Assembly: GCF_025717535.1 (NCBI RefSeq)
Contig: NZ_JAJIRO010000003.1
Span: 186,001 to 250,000, forward strand
DNA: 64,000 nt
Direction of reading: 5' to 3'
Source: Paucibacter sp. Y2R2-4
GTDB lineage: Bacteria > Pseudomonadota > Gammaproteobacteria > Burkholderiales > Burkholderiaceae_C
Below are positions 17,657 to 25,918 of the stretch, one piece after another. Made by a program: the position numbers and the translations under genes. The stretch's first letter is position 1. Every line of letters begins with the position of its first letter. The notes under the pieces are model-generated. The model saw only the letters and a program-made list of their open reading frames with translations. It ran no database searches and was not told the origin of the DNA.

Positions 17657-18553
17657 ATGGTGGCCTTGAAGAAAACAAGCGCGGAGCGCAAGCCCGCCAA
17701 ATCCGCTCAGATGGGCAGTCAGGGCTTGGCAATCCATCAGAGTGAAGTCGATGCTGGCTTGCCGACTCAGGAGGCGCGCTCCTCGCTTTCAGCCCGCGAA
17801 TACGACAAGGCGCTGGAGAAAATGCATATCGAGCTGGTGTCGCTGCAGGAATGGGTGCAGCACCATGGCTTGAAGGTCTGCATCGTGTTTGAGGGCCGCG
17901 ACGGCGCCGGCAAAGGCGGCACCATCAAGGCCTTGACCGAGCGGGTCAGCCCGCGCGTGTTCCGCGTGGTCGCGCTGCCTGCGCCGACCGAGCGCGAGAA
18001 AAGCCAGATGTATGTGCAGCGCTATGTCCAGCATCTGCCCGCCGCCGGTGAGGTGGTGATCTTTGATCGCAGCTGGTACAACCGCGCCGGTGTAGAGCGG
18101 GTGATGGGTTTTTGTACCGAGCAGCAATCCAAAGATTTTCTCGCCATCGTACCGGCGTTTGAGAAAGCCATCGTGGCCTCCGGCGTGATCTTGCTGAAGT
18201 ACTGGCTGGAGGTCAGCCCCGAAGAGCAGACTCGGCGCTTGACCGACCGCATTGAAGACGGGCGCAAGCTCTGGAAGCTCTCGCCCATGGACTTGAAGTC
18301 CTACAGCCGGTGGTACGACTATTCGCGCGCTCGCGACGAGATGTTCAAGGCCAGCGACACACCCTGGGCACCCTGGTTTGCGGTGCACTCGGATGACAAG
18401 CGTCGTGCCCGGCTCAACATCATTCAGCATGTCTTGCGTAGCATTCCTTACGAGATCTTGCCGCGCGAAAAAATAGTCTTGCCCAAGCGCCAAAAGCGCG
18501 GCGACTACCAAGAGACCGACTACCCCTTCCGCTTCGTCCCTGAGACTTTTTGA
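17657..18553 (+). CDS. ppk2: Polyphosphate kinase 2 (PPK2) family protein, second copy
   Basis: A 298-residue PPK2. Signatures match the first copy at 1185: FEGRDGAGKGGTIKALTERV (Walker A, ~77-96), the FDRSWYNRAGVERVMGF block (~135-151) and the lid WKLSPMDLKSYSRWYDYS. The first ~45 residues are basic and Ser/Ala-rich and differ fully from copy one. Both copies keep all motifs, so both should be active; divergence outside the motifs suggests different nucleotide preferences or direction (ATP synthesis versus polyphosphate formation). A small hypothetical gene sits directly upstream in the likely operon. No clear intrinsic terminator follows. Confidence 0.93.
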   Translation: MVALKKTSAERKPAKSAQMGSQGLAIHQSEVDAGLPTQEARSSLSAREYDKALEKMHIELVSLQEWVQHHGLKVCIVFEGRDGAGKGGTIKALTERVSPRVFRVVALPAPTEREKSQMYVQRYVQHLPAAGEVVIFDRSWYNRAGVERVMGFCTEQQSKDFLAIVPAFEKAIVASGVILLKYWLEVSPEEQTRRLTDRIEDGRKLWKLSPMDLKSYSRWYDYSRARDEMFKASDTPWAPWFAVHSDDKRRARLNIIQHVLRSIPYEILPREKIVLPKRQKRGDYQETDYPFRFVPETF

Positions 18554-18736
18554 GGCGGAGAAGTCGACCCGTCAGCGCAGCGACTCAGGTGAATCTTTGC
18601 GCCTGTTGACAGGCCGGTTTTCCGGTGCTTCGCCGACTATGATGGCGCGTTTTTCTCCGCTTGATTTGGGCGTCATGTCTGTCGGCCCGCCACAGGATCA
18701 CCGCATGTATTCAGCCTGCTTTTTCAATTGGATCGG

Positions 18737-19894
18737 ATGCCGCTCATGACGGTGGTGGAGCGTCTGGGTCGACTGCTGCTCGCCTTGCTGGTGATTTTGT
18801 GCGCCGCCTGGAGCGCGGTGGCCTTGGCCTTGACCGGGCCGGCGAGTCCGCAGCAGCGCTATGCCTGCCTGGCGGCCTTGGGGCTCAGCACGCTGCTGGC
18901 GCTGCTGGGCCTGCTGCCCACGGTGCGCACGCTGTGGCGGCGCTTGGCGCTGGCGGCTTTTGCGGCGATGTTGGTATTCAGTCTTGTGCTGTTCTTTGAA
19001 CAACAGCCCTCGAATGATCGCAACTGGCGTGAAGAGGTCTCCCGCACACCGTACGCCACCATCAACGGCAACAACGTCACCGTTCATGAGGTGCGAAATT
19101 TTGATTACCGCAGCGAGCTGGATTTCACACCGGCCTGGGAAGAGCGGCGCTATGACCTGAACAAGTTCGAGGGGGTGGACCTGGTCACCTCGTATTGGAT
19201 GGGCCCGCACATCGCCCATGTGTTTCTCAGCTTTGCCTTTTCAGACGGCAAGCATCTGGCCATTTCCATCGAGACCCGCACCGAGAAGGGTGAGGGTTAC
19301 TCGACGCTGAAGGGCTTCTTTCGGCAATATGAGTTGTTCTATGCCGTGGGTGACGAGCGCGACCTGATCCGCGTGCGCAGCAATTACCGGCAAGACCCGC
19401 CGGAGGATGTGTATGTCTACCGCCTCAAGGGCAGCCTGGAAGGCGGCCGTCGCTTGTTCCTCGAGTACCTGCGGCATATGAATGAGTTGAAAGAAAAACC
19501 GGCCTTCTACAACAGCTTGTTCACCAACTGCACCACCAATATCTGGCTCAATGCGCGCATCTACCCGGCGCAACTGCCTTTGAGTTGGAAGATCATTGCC
19601 AGTGGCCATGTGCCCGAGTATTTGTTTGAGCTCGACATGCTCGACGCCGATGCCGGCTTGGATCTAGCCGCGCTACAGCGGCGCTCGCACATCAATGAGC
19701 GTGCCAAGGCGGCTGATCAAGCCAGCGACTTTTCAGCGCGCATCCGGGCGCCAACGCTGCAGACAGTGGCCGGGCAGGACAAGCCAGCCAAACTGACGGC
19801 CAATCAGACGGCCAAGAAAGCCGGCACATCGAACGCTGCCAATAGCGGCAACAATGGCAACCGCGCGGGTGGCCCTGCAGTCAAACAACCCTAG
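18737..19894 (+). CDS. DUF4105 (Lnb N-terminal periplasmic domain-like) membrane protein
   Basis: A 385-residue protein with three N-terminal hydrophobic segments (residues ~8-95), then a large domain of the DUF4105 type: TVHEVRNFDYRSELDFTPAW, GPHIAHVFLSFAFSDGKHLAIS, and YNSLFTNCTTNIWLNAR near residue 265 with a conserved Asn-Cys. The fold is related to NlpC/P60-like papain hydrolases, so the Cys of TNCTTN and the His of AHVFLSF are candidate catalytic residues. The last ~70 residues are low-complexity Ala/Asn/Lys-rich. Role is unknown; an envelope enzyme is plausible. Start at the ATG at 18737; a TTG at 18728 is in frame. Confidence 0.82.
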   Translation: MPLMTVVERLGRLLLALLVILCAAWSAVALALTGPASPQQRYACLAALGLSTLLALLGLLPTVRTLWRRLALAAFAAMLVFSLVLFFEQQPSNDRNWREEVSRTPYATINGNNVTVHEVRNFDYRSELDFTPAWEERRYDLNKFEGVDLVTSYWMGPHIAHVFLSFAFSDGKHLAISIETRTEKGEGYSTLKGFFRQYELFYAVGDERDLIRVRSNYRQDPPEDVYVYRLKGSLEGGRRLFLEYLRHMNELKEKPAFYNSLFTNCTTNIWLNARIYPAQLPLSWKIIASGHVPEYLFELDMLDADAGLDLAALQRRSHINERAKAADQASDFSARIRAPTLQTVAGQDKPAKLTANQTAKKAGTSNAANSGNNGNRAGGPAVKQP

Positions 19895-19948
19895 GGTCTA
19901 GGTGCCAGCTTCGCCTCACCTTCCCAACGCTTGCGCCTTCGTTCTTGT

Positions 19949-22246
19949 ATGTCTTCAGTCATGAACTTTCCTAGCCGTCGCAGCTCGGCGGTCTTGCTGG
20001 TGATCACGGCTTTGTTGAGCATGGCCGCCTGCAAAAGGGCGGCCGCCGTGCAGCCGGTGCCGTCCGAGGCGCAGGCGGCTGAGGCGGTAGCGCCGACCCC
20101 CAAGCCCAAGCGACCGAAGATTTGCCTGGTTTTGTCGGGCGGCGGGGCTCGGGGTGCTGCGCATACCGGTGTTTTGCGGGTCTTGGAAGACTTGCGGGTG
20201 CCTATTGACTGCATCACCGGCACCAGCATGGGCGCGCTGGTCGGGGGCGCCTATGCCACGGGCATGAGCGTGGATGAGATGGATGCGGTCAATGCCGGCA
20301 TCACGGTGGAAAAGCTCTTCAAGGAAAAGGCGCCTCGCAAAGAGCTGACCATGCGGCGCAAGCAAGACGATTTCTATAACTTCGTCGGCCCCGAGATCGG
20401 CGTGGGCGCCGAGGAAGCGGTGGCGACCAAGGGCTTTGTGTCGGGCGTGCAGCTGGAAAGCGTGTTGCGCCAGCTGACCAAGGTGCGTGGCTACCGGGAC
20501 TTTGACAACCTCCCGATTCCTTTTCGCGCCGTGGCCACCGATTTGGTCAGCGGCAAGGCGGTGGTTTTCAGCGAGGGCGATATCTCCAATGTGATGCGCG
20601 CCAGCATGGCGGTGCCCGGGGCGGTGGCGCCGGCCGAGATCGGCGGCCTGCTCCTGGTGGACGGCATGTTGACCAGCAATCTGCCGGTCGATGCAGCGCG
20701 GGCCATGGGGGCCGATGTGGTGATAGCCGTCAATGTCGGTACGCCCTTGCTCAAGCGCGAGCAACTCAATGGCGTCTTGGGCGTGGCCAACCAGATGCTG
20801 AACATTCTGACCGAGCAGAATGTGCAAGCGTCTTTGGCCTCTTTGAGGCCTGGAGATATCTTGATCTCGCCCGATCTCGGCGACTTCTCCACCGCTGACT
20901 TCGACCATTTGAGCCAGATTGCCCCCAAGGGCGAGATCGCGGCTCGGTTGGTGGCCCAGCAGCTGAGCCGTTACTCGGTGTCGCCGGAGGAGTATGCAGC
21001 CTTGCGCCAGCGGCAAAAGGCCACGGTCTCGGCCGATTTGCGGCCGGTGGATGAGCTGCGCTTCGTCAATCTGAAGCGCGTCAATCCCGAGGCAGCCGCC
21101 TCGCTGATGGTGACGACGGCGAATGCGCCGATCAAGCAGGAAGTGCTGGACGACGATATGCGCCGGCTCTACGGCAGCGGTGACTTCGAGCATGTCAACT
21201 ACCGTGTCCTGACCGAGAAGAACAAGCGCATTTTGGCCATCGAAGCTCTCGAAAAGAGCTGGGGCCCGAACTATCTGCGTTTCGGCCTGGGCATGAGCAG
21301 CGACTTTGGCAGCGAGTCGCAGGCCAGTTTGTTTGCGTCCTACCGCCGCACCTGGATCAACTCCCTCGGTGCCGAGTGGCGCACCGATCTGCGCTTTGGC
21401 TACAACCACAGCCTGAACAGCGAGTTCTATCAGCCCCTGGACGCGCGTCAGGATTGGTTTGTCGCGCCCAGCCTGAATGTGGGGCGCAGCACCATCTCGG
21501 TTTACGCCGGCGATGCCCGCCAGTCGATTTTCACTCTGGTGTCGAGCCAAGTCGGGCTGGATCTAGGCCGGCATTTCTACCAATACGGCGAGTTCCGCTT
21601 GGGCGCGCAGCGGGGACGCGTCAGCGCCCGTCTCAATACCGGGGACGGCATCGGTGTGCCCCGATCGGCTCAAGTGTCCACGGGCGGCTTGAATGCGCGT
21701 TTGCAGTTGGATCGCTTGGACAGCGTGCTGTTCCCACGTTCCGGTTGGCTGGCAGGTGCCAGCCTGTTCCGATCGATGAAGAGCATGGGTGCAGATGATG
21801 ACTACACCAAGTGGGATGCCACGGCGGCGGGGGCCTATACCTTTGGCGAGAACACCCTCAATCTGGCGCTGGTCGGTGCCGGCCCCATGGGCAACAATGA
21901 CTTGCCCGGACACAGTCTGGTTCAGTGGGGCGGCTTCCTTCAGCAGTCCGGCTATGCCCAGGGTCAGCTCTTGGGTCAGCGCTTGGAATTCGCCCGCCTG
22001 ATGTATTACCGCCGGGTGTCTCAGGGCCAATTGTTGGAGGGCGCTTACGGCGGCTTGTCGCTGGAACTGGGTCGCGTGACCGGCCCTCTGATGTGGGTCA
22101 ACTCGGAAGCCTGGCGCAAGTCGATGGCGGTCTATGTTGGCCTGGACACCTTTGTCGGCCCGCTCTATTTCGGCGCCGGCCGTGCGTCCGATGGGGCCAC
22201 CAGCTTCTATCTGGTGTTGGGAAGCGTCTTAACGCCGGGGCGGTAA
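19949..22246 (+). CDS. Patatin-like phospholipase with C-terminal outer-membrane barrel (PlpD-like)
   Basis: A 765-residue exported protein. The signal region ends in MAAC, a possible but weak lipobox. A patatin domain follows: the oxyanion-hole GGGARGAAH near residue 70, the nucleophile motif GTSMG near 92 and the Asp of the dyad in DGML near 238. Past residue ~320 comes a POTRA-like segment (LRFVNLKRVNPEAAASLM, RLYGSGDFEHVNYRV) and a C-terminal beta-barrel region rich in alternating aromatic strands. This is the architecture of type Vd secretion proteins, in which the barrel exposes or exports the lipase. The C-terminus ends in ...VLTPGR rather than a final Phe. Function as a lipase is inferred from the motifs. 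Confidence 0.87.
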   Translation: MSSVMNFPSRRSSAVLLVITALLSMAACKRAAAVQPVPSEAQAAEAVAPTPKPKRPKICLVLSGGGARGAAHTGVLRVLEDLRVPIDCITGTSMGALVGGAYATGMSVDEMDAVNAGITVEKLFKEKAPRKELTMRRKQDDFYNFVGPEIGVGAEEAVATKGFVSGVQLESVLRQLTKVRGYRDFDNLPIPFRAVATDLVSGKAVVFSEGDISNVMRASMAVPGAVAPAEIGGLLLVDGMLTSNLPVDAARAMGADVVIAVNVGTPLLKREQLNGVLGVANQMLNILTEQNVQASLASLRPGDILISPDLGDFSTADFDHLSQIAPKGEIAARLVAQQLSRYSVSPEEYAALRQRQKATVSADLRPVDELRFVNLKRVNPEAAASLMVTTANAPIKQEVLDDDMRRLYGSGDFEHVNYRVLTEKNKRILAIEALEKSWGPNYLRFGLGMSSDFGSESQASLFASYRRTWINSLGAEWRTDLRFGYNHSLNSEFYQPLDARQDWFVAPSLNVGRSTISVYAGDARQSIFTLVSSQVGLDLGRHFYQYGEFRLGAQRGRVSARLNTGDGIGVPRSAQVSTGGLNARLQLDRLDSVLFPRSGWLAGASLFRSMKSMGADDDYTKWDATAAGAYTFGENTLNLALVGAGPMGNNDLPGHSLVQWGGFLQQSGYAQGQLLGQRLEFARLMYYRRVSQGQLLEGAYGGLSLELGRVTGPLMWVNSEAWRKSMAVYVGLDTFVGPLYFGAGRASDGATSFYLVLGSVLTPGR

Positions 22247-22354
22247 CATCGCCCCCCGAAGGGCGGGAAGGGCGTCATGCCTCCACTGGCCCAGGCGCGC
22301 TGAAAGGCTGACGCCGCGTTCTCCTGCCGTCTGACTGAATCCATTGCGCCCACC

Positions 22355-22801
22355 ATGACCCTCAAACGCGTTTTCCTTGCCTTGCTGGTGCTTGCCGTAT
22401 TGCTAACCGGCTACTTCTATGTCGCGTTGAACTGGAGCTATTCCTCGGGTGAACGAGCCGGCTGGATTCAGAAACTCTCCCGAAAGGGCTGGGTCTGCAA
22501 GACCTGGGAGGGCGAGCTGGCCTTGGTGTCGATTCCTGGCAGCTCGACCGTCGAGAAGTTTCAGTTCACGGTGGCGAATGACGCCGTGGCGGCCGAGCTG
22601 ACCGAGGTGATGGGCAAACGCGTCACGCTGCACTACGAGGAGAAAGTGGGCCTGCCGACCTCCTGTTTTGGTGAGACGCGGCACTACGTGACCAAGGTGG
22701 CGGTGGCCAGCGATATCTCGCTCTCGCCCGGCGTGGTGGTGCATACCAATCCGGCCGAGCCTGCAGCGATACCCGCCAGCAGCCCAGCGGCTTCGAACTG
22801 A
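22355..22801 (+). CDS. Single-pass hypothetical protein upstream of proC
   Basis: A 148-residue protein with one N-terminal hydrophobic helix (residues ~5-27, FLALLVLAVLLTGYFYVAL) and a periplasmic part of about 120 residues. A conserved-looking core, KGWVCKTWEGELALVSIPG, contains a Cys that may pair with the Cys of PTSCFGE. The tail is Pro/Ala/Ser-rich. Its stop and the proC start are separated by one base, so the two are surely co-translated. Homologues at this position are sometimes labelled after the neighbour; nothing here resembles a dehydrogenase. Function unknown. Confidence 0.82.
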   Translation: MTLKRVFLALLVLAVLLTGYFYVALNWSYSSGERAGWIQKLSRKGWVCKTWEGELALVSIPGSSTVEKFQFTVANDAVAAELTEVMGKRVTLHYEEKVGLPTSCFGETRHYVTKVAVASDISLSPGVVVHTNPAEPAAIPASSPAASN

Positions 22802-22802
22802 G

Positions 22803-23630
22803 ATGAGTCATCCCGTTTTGGCCTTTATCGGCGGCGGCAATATGGCCAGCGCTATCATCGGCGGCTTGCTGGAGAGTGGCCATCCTCGCGATCGGCTGAT
22901 CGTGGTGGAGCCCTACGCCCCGCAACGCGACAAGCTGGCTTCTGACTTCGGTTTGCAAGCCTTGGCGAGCGCCGATGCCTCGTTGGCGCAGGCCGATTTG
23001 CTGATGTGGGCCGTCAAGCCGCAGATGTTTGCAGAAGCCGCCGCGCCTCTTGCCTCATTTGCGCCCTTTGTTGGCCAGGCCTTGCATTTGTCGGTGATGG
23101 CCGGCATTCGCAGCGAGGCCTTGCTGCAAGCGTGCGGCGCGGCACGCATCGTGCGCGCAATGCCCAATACCCCGGCCTTGATTGGGCGCGGCATGGCTGG
23201 GCTCTATGCCCGCCCCGAAGTCAGCGCCGCAGACAAACAGTTGGTCGAGCGCGTCTTGGCGCCCACCGGCGAGCTGATGTGGTTGGCGCAGGAGTCCGAT
23301 CTGGATGCGGTCACCGCCTTGTCCGGCTCCGGCCCGGCTTACTTCTTCTATTTCATCGAAGCGATGGAAGCTGCCGCCGTCGAGATGGGCTTGAGCGCTG
23401 AGCAAGGCCGTCAGCTGGCCCTGGCCACCTGCGCCGGCGCGGCCGCCTTGGCCCAGCAGTCCACAGAGTCGCCGGCGACCTTGCGCGAGCGCGTCACCTC
23501 CAAAGGTGGCACCACCTATGCGGCGCTCAGCAGCTTGCAGGCCGATGGGGTCGGGGCGGCCATACAGCGCGCCGTCAAGGCGGCGCAGCAGCGCGCCCGG
23601 GAACTGGGCGACGAATTCGGCCAAGCCTGA
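22803..23630 (+). CDS. proC: Pyrroline-5-carboxylate reductase
   Basis: A 275-residue NAD(P)H-dependent enzyme making proline from pyrroline-5-carboxylate, last step of proline biosynthesis. The Rossmann start FIGGGNMASAIIGGL, the MPNTPALIG stretch, the substrate region ALSGSGPAYFFYFIEAM and the C-terminal signature TSKGGTTYAAL are all present and the length is normal. It follows the single-pass hypothetical gene with one base between and precedes ubiC by 18 bases, so all three may share a transcript. Together with putA at 4775 both directions of proline metabolism are coded here. Confidence 0.97.
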   Translation: MSHPVLAFIGGGNMASAIIGGLLESGHPRDRLIVVEPYAPQRDKLASDFGLQALASADASLAQADLLMWAVKPQMFAEAAAPLASFAPFVGQALHLSVMAGIRSEALLQACGAARIVRAMPNTPALIGRGMAGLYARPEVSAADKQLVERVLAPTGELMWLAQESDLDAVTALSGSGPAYFFYFIEAMEAAAVEMGLSAEQGRQLALATCAGAAALAQQSTESPATLRERVTSKGGTTYAALSSLQADGVGAAIQRAVKAAQQRARELGDEFGQA

Positions 23631-23648
23631 GTCTAGGGCTGCGCATCG

Positions 23649-24221
23649 ATGGGGCTTGCCAGTCGACTCAGTCTGCGCGCTTGGCTGCGTGCGCCCGGCT
23701 CTCTCAGTCGCCGCTTGGCGCTGCTGGGCGACCGCTTTGAAGTGCAGTTATTGAGCCAACGCACCGCGCCGCTGCGCAGCCGTGAGCTCGATGCTCTGGG
23801 GCGCCCGCGCCGTGGCTGCACCCTGGTGCGTGAGGTGATTTTGCGGGTCGACGGCCAGCCCCTGGTCTGGGCGCGCTCCAGCCTGCATTCCACCGCCTTG
23901 GCCGGGCCCTGGCAAGCCCTGAAGGGTTTGGGGCCACGGCCACTGGCCGATTTGCTCTATGCCGACCCTCGGGTGCACCGCAGCGAATTGCAGCCCGTAC
24001 GGCTGGCCCGCTATGGCCACACCCGCCGTCAAATGGAAAAACAGTGGCTGGTGGCCACCGGTACCGCGGCTTCCAAGCAGATGTTGTGGTCCCGCAACTC
24101 GGTTTTTAGCCGCTGCGGTGCCCAGTTACGTGTGATGGAATTGTTCAATCCTGAATTGGCTGCATATATACCGACTATTGGACGCGTTAGGGGCCGCACA
24201 AAAGCGCACAATCGGTCGTAG
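23649..24221 (+). CDS. ubiC: Chorismate--pyruvate lyase
   Basis: A 190-residue protein matching chorismate lyase, which releases pyruvate from chorismate to give 4-hydroxybenzoate for ubiquinone. Key features: LVREVILRVDGQPLVWARS with the conserved Arg, LGPRPLADLLYADP, R-x-QW...ATG near the lid, and the late Glu in MELFNPEL. The first ~25 residues are basic and longer than in the E. coli enzyme. ubiA, whose product prenylates 4-hydroxybenzoate, lies 0.7 kb away in opposite orientation, supporting the call. Confidence 0.85.
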   Translation: MGLASRLSLRAWLRAPGSLSRRLALLGDRFEVQLLSQRTAPLRSRELDALGRPRRGCTLVREVILRVDGQPLVWARSSLHSTALAGPWQALKGLGPRPLADLLYADPRVHRSELQPVRLARYGHTRRQMEKQWLVATGTAASKQMLWSRNSVFSRCGAQLRVMELFNPELAAYIPTIGRVRGRTKAHNRS

Positions 24222-24264
24222 AATTACAAATTAGGGGGGTTCATCAGCCGTATTGAGGAATCTC

Positions 24265-24807
24265 ATGAAAACACGAGACATTGTCATTTTTAGCGGTGAA
24301 CAGTTTGCTGTTCCCCAATGCATCCAGCGCATTGACCACCAGAGCACACATGGTTGGCAACTGCGTTATGGCGGCACCAAGCTCTTCTCCGACCACTCGC
24401 AAGACGGCAGCGGTGCCGCAGCAGCGCTGGCCCTGGCGACCAAAGAATTGTTGAGCCGAATTGCCAAGCTGCCTGCGCCCTCCCGGCTGCAACGCAAGCC
24501 CAGTGGCAACAAGGGTAACGATTTGCCGGTCGGCATCTCCGGGCCCATCGTGCGTCAGCGTGCCAGCAGCCGCGTTCGCGACTGTAGCTTTGCCGTGTCC
24601 TTGCCCCGTTATGGTGCCGCGCCGCGTGGCCGCAGTGTCTACATCGGCACTGAGAACACCTACACGATCGAGAAGTACCAAGCCGCTCTGGCCAAGGCCG
24701 TGGAATTGCGCGCCAAGGCCGAAGAGTCTTACCAGCGTGCGGCCACTCGGGCCAAACGTGCCGAAGGCAAGGCACTGAAAGAATTGCTCAAGTCCGCCAA
24801 GGCCTGA
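24265..24807 (+). CDS. Conserved-type hypothetical protein, possible AP2-like repeats
   Basis: A 180-residue basic protein without signal or membrane segments. A GAGGA ribosome binding site precedes the ATG at 24265. Two similar strand-rich blocks are visible: residues ~28-70 (HGWQLRYGGTKLFSD, then a helix ending ATKELLSRI) and ~110-155 (CSFAVSLPRYG, RSVYIGTENTYT, then a helix AALAKAVELRAKA). Strands followed by a helix, doubled, recall bacterial AP2/integrase-N DNA-binding domains; this is an inference from pattern, not a firm match. The C-terminus is a Lys/Ala-rich helix. No neighbour suggests a pathway. Confidence 0.75.
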   Translation: MKTRDIVIFSGEQFAVPQCIQRIDHQSTHGWQLRYGGTKLFSDHSQDGSGAAAALALATKELLSRIAKLPAPSRLQRKPSGNKGNDLPVGISGPIVRQRASSRVRDCSFAVSLPRYGAAPRGRSVYIGTENTYTIEKYQAALAKAVELRAKAEESYQRAATRAKRAEGKALKELLKSAKA

Positions 24808-24942
24808 GCTTTGGCCGGCAGGTGAGCGCAGGCTTTGGCGGCCCGGCCGTTTTCGGTCGCTGCCAAGCTGTGCTCGCGATGCGGGCTCAGTGTGTCGGTA
24901 TTCCGATCGACTCAGCGCTAAATTGCGCCTAGTCAGGCCTGC

Positions 24943-25836
24943 TCAGCGCAAGCCTAGATCGAGTGCGGTGCCCGCAAACACCGCCAGACCCAGCCAATGG
25001 TTCTCGCGGAAGGCCTTGAAGCAGCCCTCGCGGCTGCGGTCTTTGATCAAGCGGTAGTGCCAGACCACCTGGGCTGCGGCCACCGCGATGCCCAGCAAGA
25101 ACACCCGCCCCAGGCCCAGGCGCAGTCCCAGCGCCGTCCACAGACCCAGGTAGATCGCATAGAAGGCCATCACCCCGGCCACATCGAAGCGGCCTAAGGT
25201 CAGCGCCGATGTCTTGATGCCGATGCGGATGTCGTCGTCGCGGTCGACCATGGCGTATTCGGTGTCATAGGCCAGCACCCAAAACAGATTCGCCACCAGC
25301 AGCGCCCAGGCCGACAGCGGCACGGCCGCCTTGATAGCGCCCAAGCTCCATTCAGTGCCGCCCAGAGCCGCCGAGAAAGCCATCGGGATGCCAAAGCTGA
25401 AGGCGACGCCCAGAACCGCCTGCGGCATGTTCAATACGCGCTTGGCATAGGGGTAGAGCAGGGTGACCGCCAACGCCGCAAAGGATAGCAAAATGGTCGG
25501 CGCATTGGTGGTCAAGACCAGGCCAAAGGCTAGCAAGGCAAGACCTGCCCCCAGAATCACTGCTTCTTTCACCGAAACCTCGCCGCTGGTGACCGGCCGG
25601 TTGGCGGTGCGTTTGACGTGTTTGTCGAAGTCTCGGTCGGCCACATCATTGACGCAGCAACCGGCCGAGCGCATCAGGACCGTGCCGAGTGTGAACACGA
25701 TCAGCAGATGCCAACCGGGGAAGCCATCGGCGGCGATCCAAAGCGCGCACAGCGTGGGCCAGAGCAAAAGCAACCAGCCGGCGGGTCGGTCCCAGCGGAT
25801 CAGGTTCAGGTAGGAGGCGAAGCGGGAAGTCGACAT
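24943..25836 (-). CDS. ubiA: 4-hydroxybenzoate polyprenyltransferase
   Basis: A 297-residue membrane enzyme attaching the polyprenyl chain to 4-hydroxybenzoate in ubiquinone synthesis. It has about eight or nine transmembrane helices and both Asp-rich magnesium sites: NDVADRDFD near residue 66 and [12 protein letters not shown] near 190. The start region [17 protein letters not shown] is typical. Length is normal and the gene is intact. A decayed copy of its first third lies 2.8 kb upstream in the same orientation (28650-28965), with a halogenase and a PEP-CTERM gene between the two. Confidence 0.96.
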   Translation of the reverse strand: MSTSRFASYLNLIRWDRPAGWLLLLWPTLCALWIAADGFPGWHLLIVFTLGTVLMRSAGCCVNDVADRDFDKHVKRTANRPVTSGEVSVKEAVILGAGLALLAFGLVLTTNAPTILLSFAALAVTLLYPYAKRVLNMPQAVLGVAFSFGIPMAFSAALGGTEWSLGAIKAAVPLSAWALLVANLFWVLAYDTEYAMVDRDDDIRIGIKTSALTLGRFDVAGVMAFYAIYLGLWTALGLRLGLGRVFLLGIAVAAAQVVWHYRLIKDRSREGCFKAFRENHWLGLAVFAGTALDLGLR

Positions 25837-25918
25837 GGGGGCAGTTTAGCCAGCCTTTGGCGGCCGGCCCCTGCCGACAAGATGCTGCCAGCCTGGCCAT
25901 CAGAGAGCCAAAGCGCCC

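Noticed and set aside
18606-18643. TTGACA followed by TATGAT as a sigma-70 promoter before the DUF4105 gene
   Set aside because: The spacing is 26 bases, well beyond the usual 16-18, so I do not call it.
19955-21550. A 531-residue minus-strand open frame
   Set aside because: Antisense to the patatin/barrel gene, whose motifs are intact.
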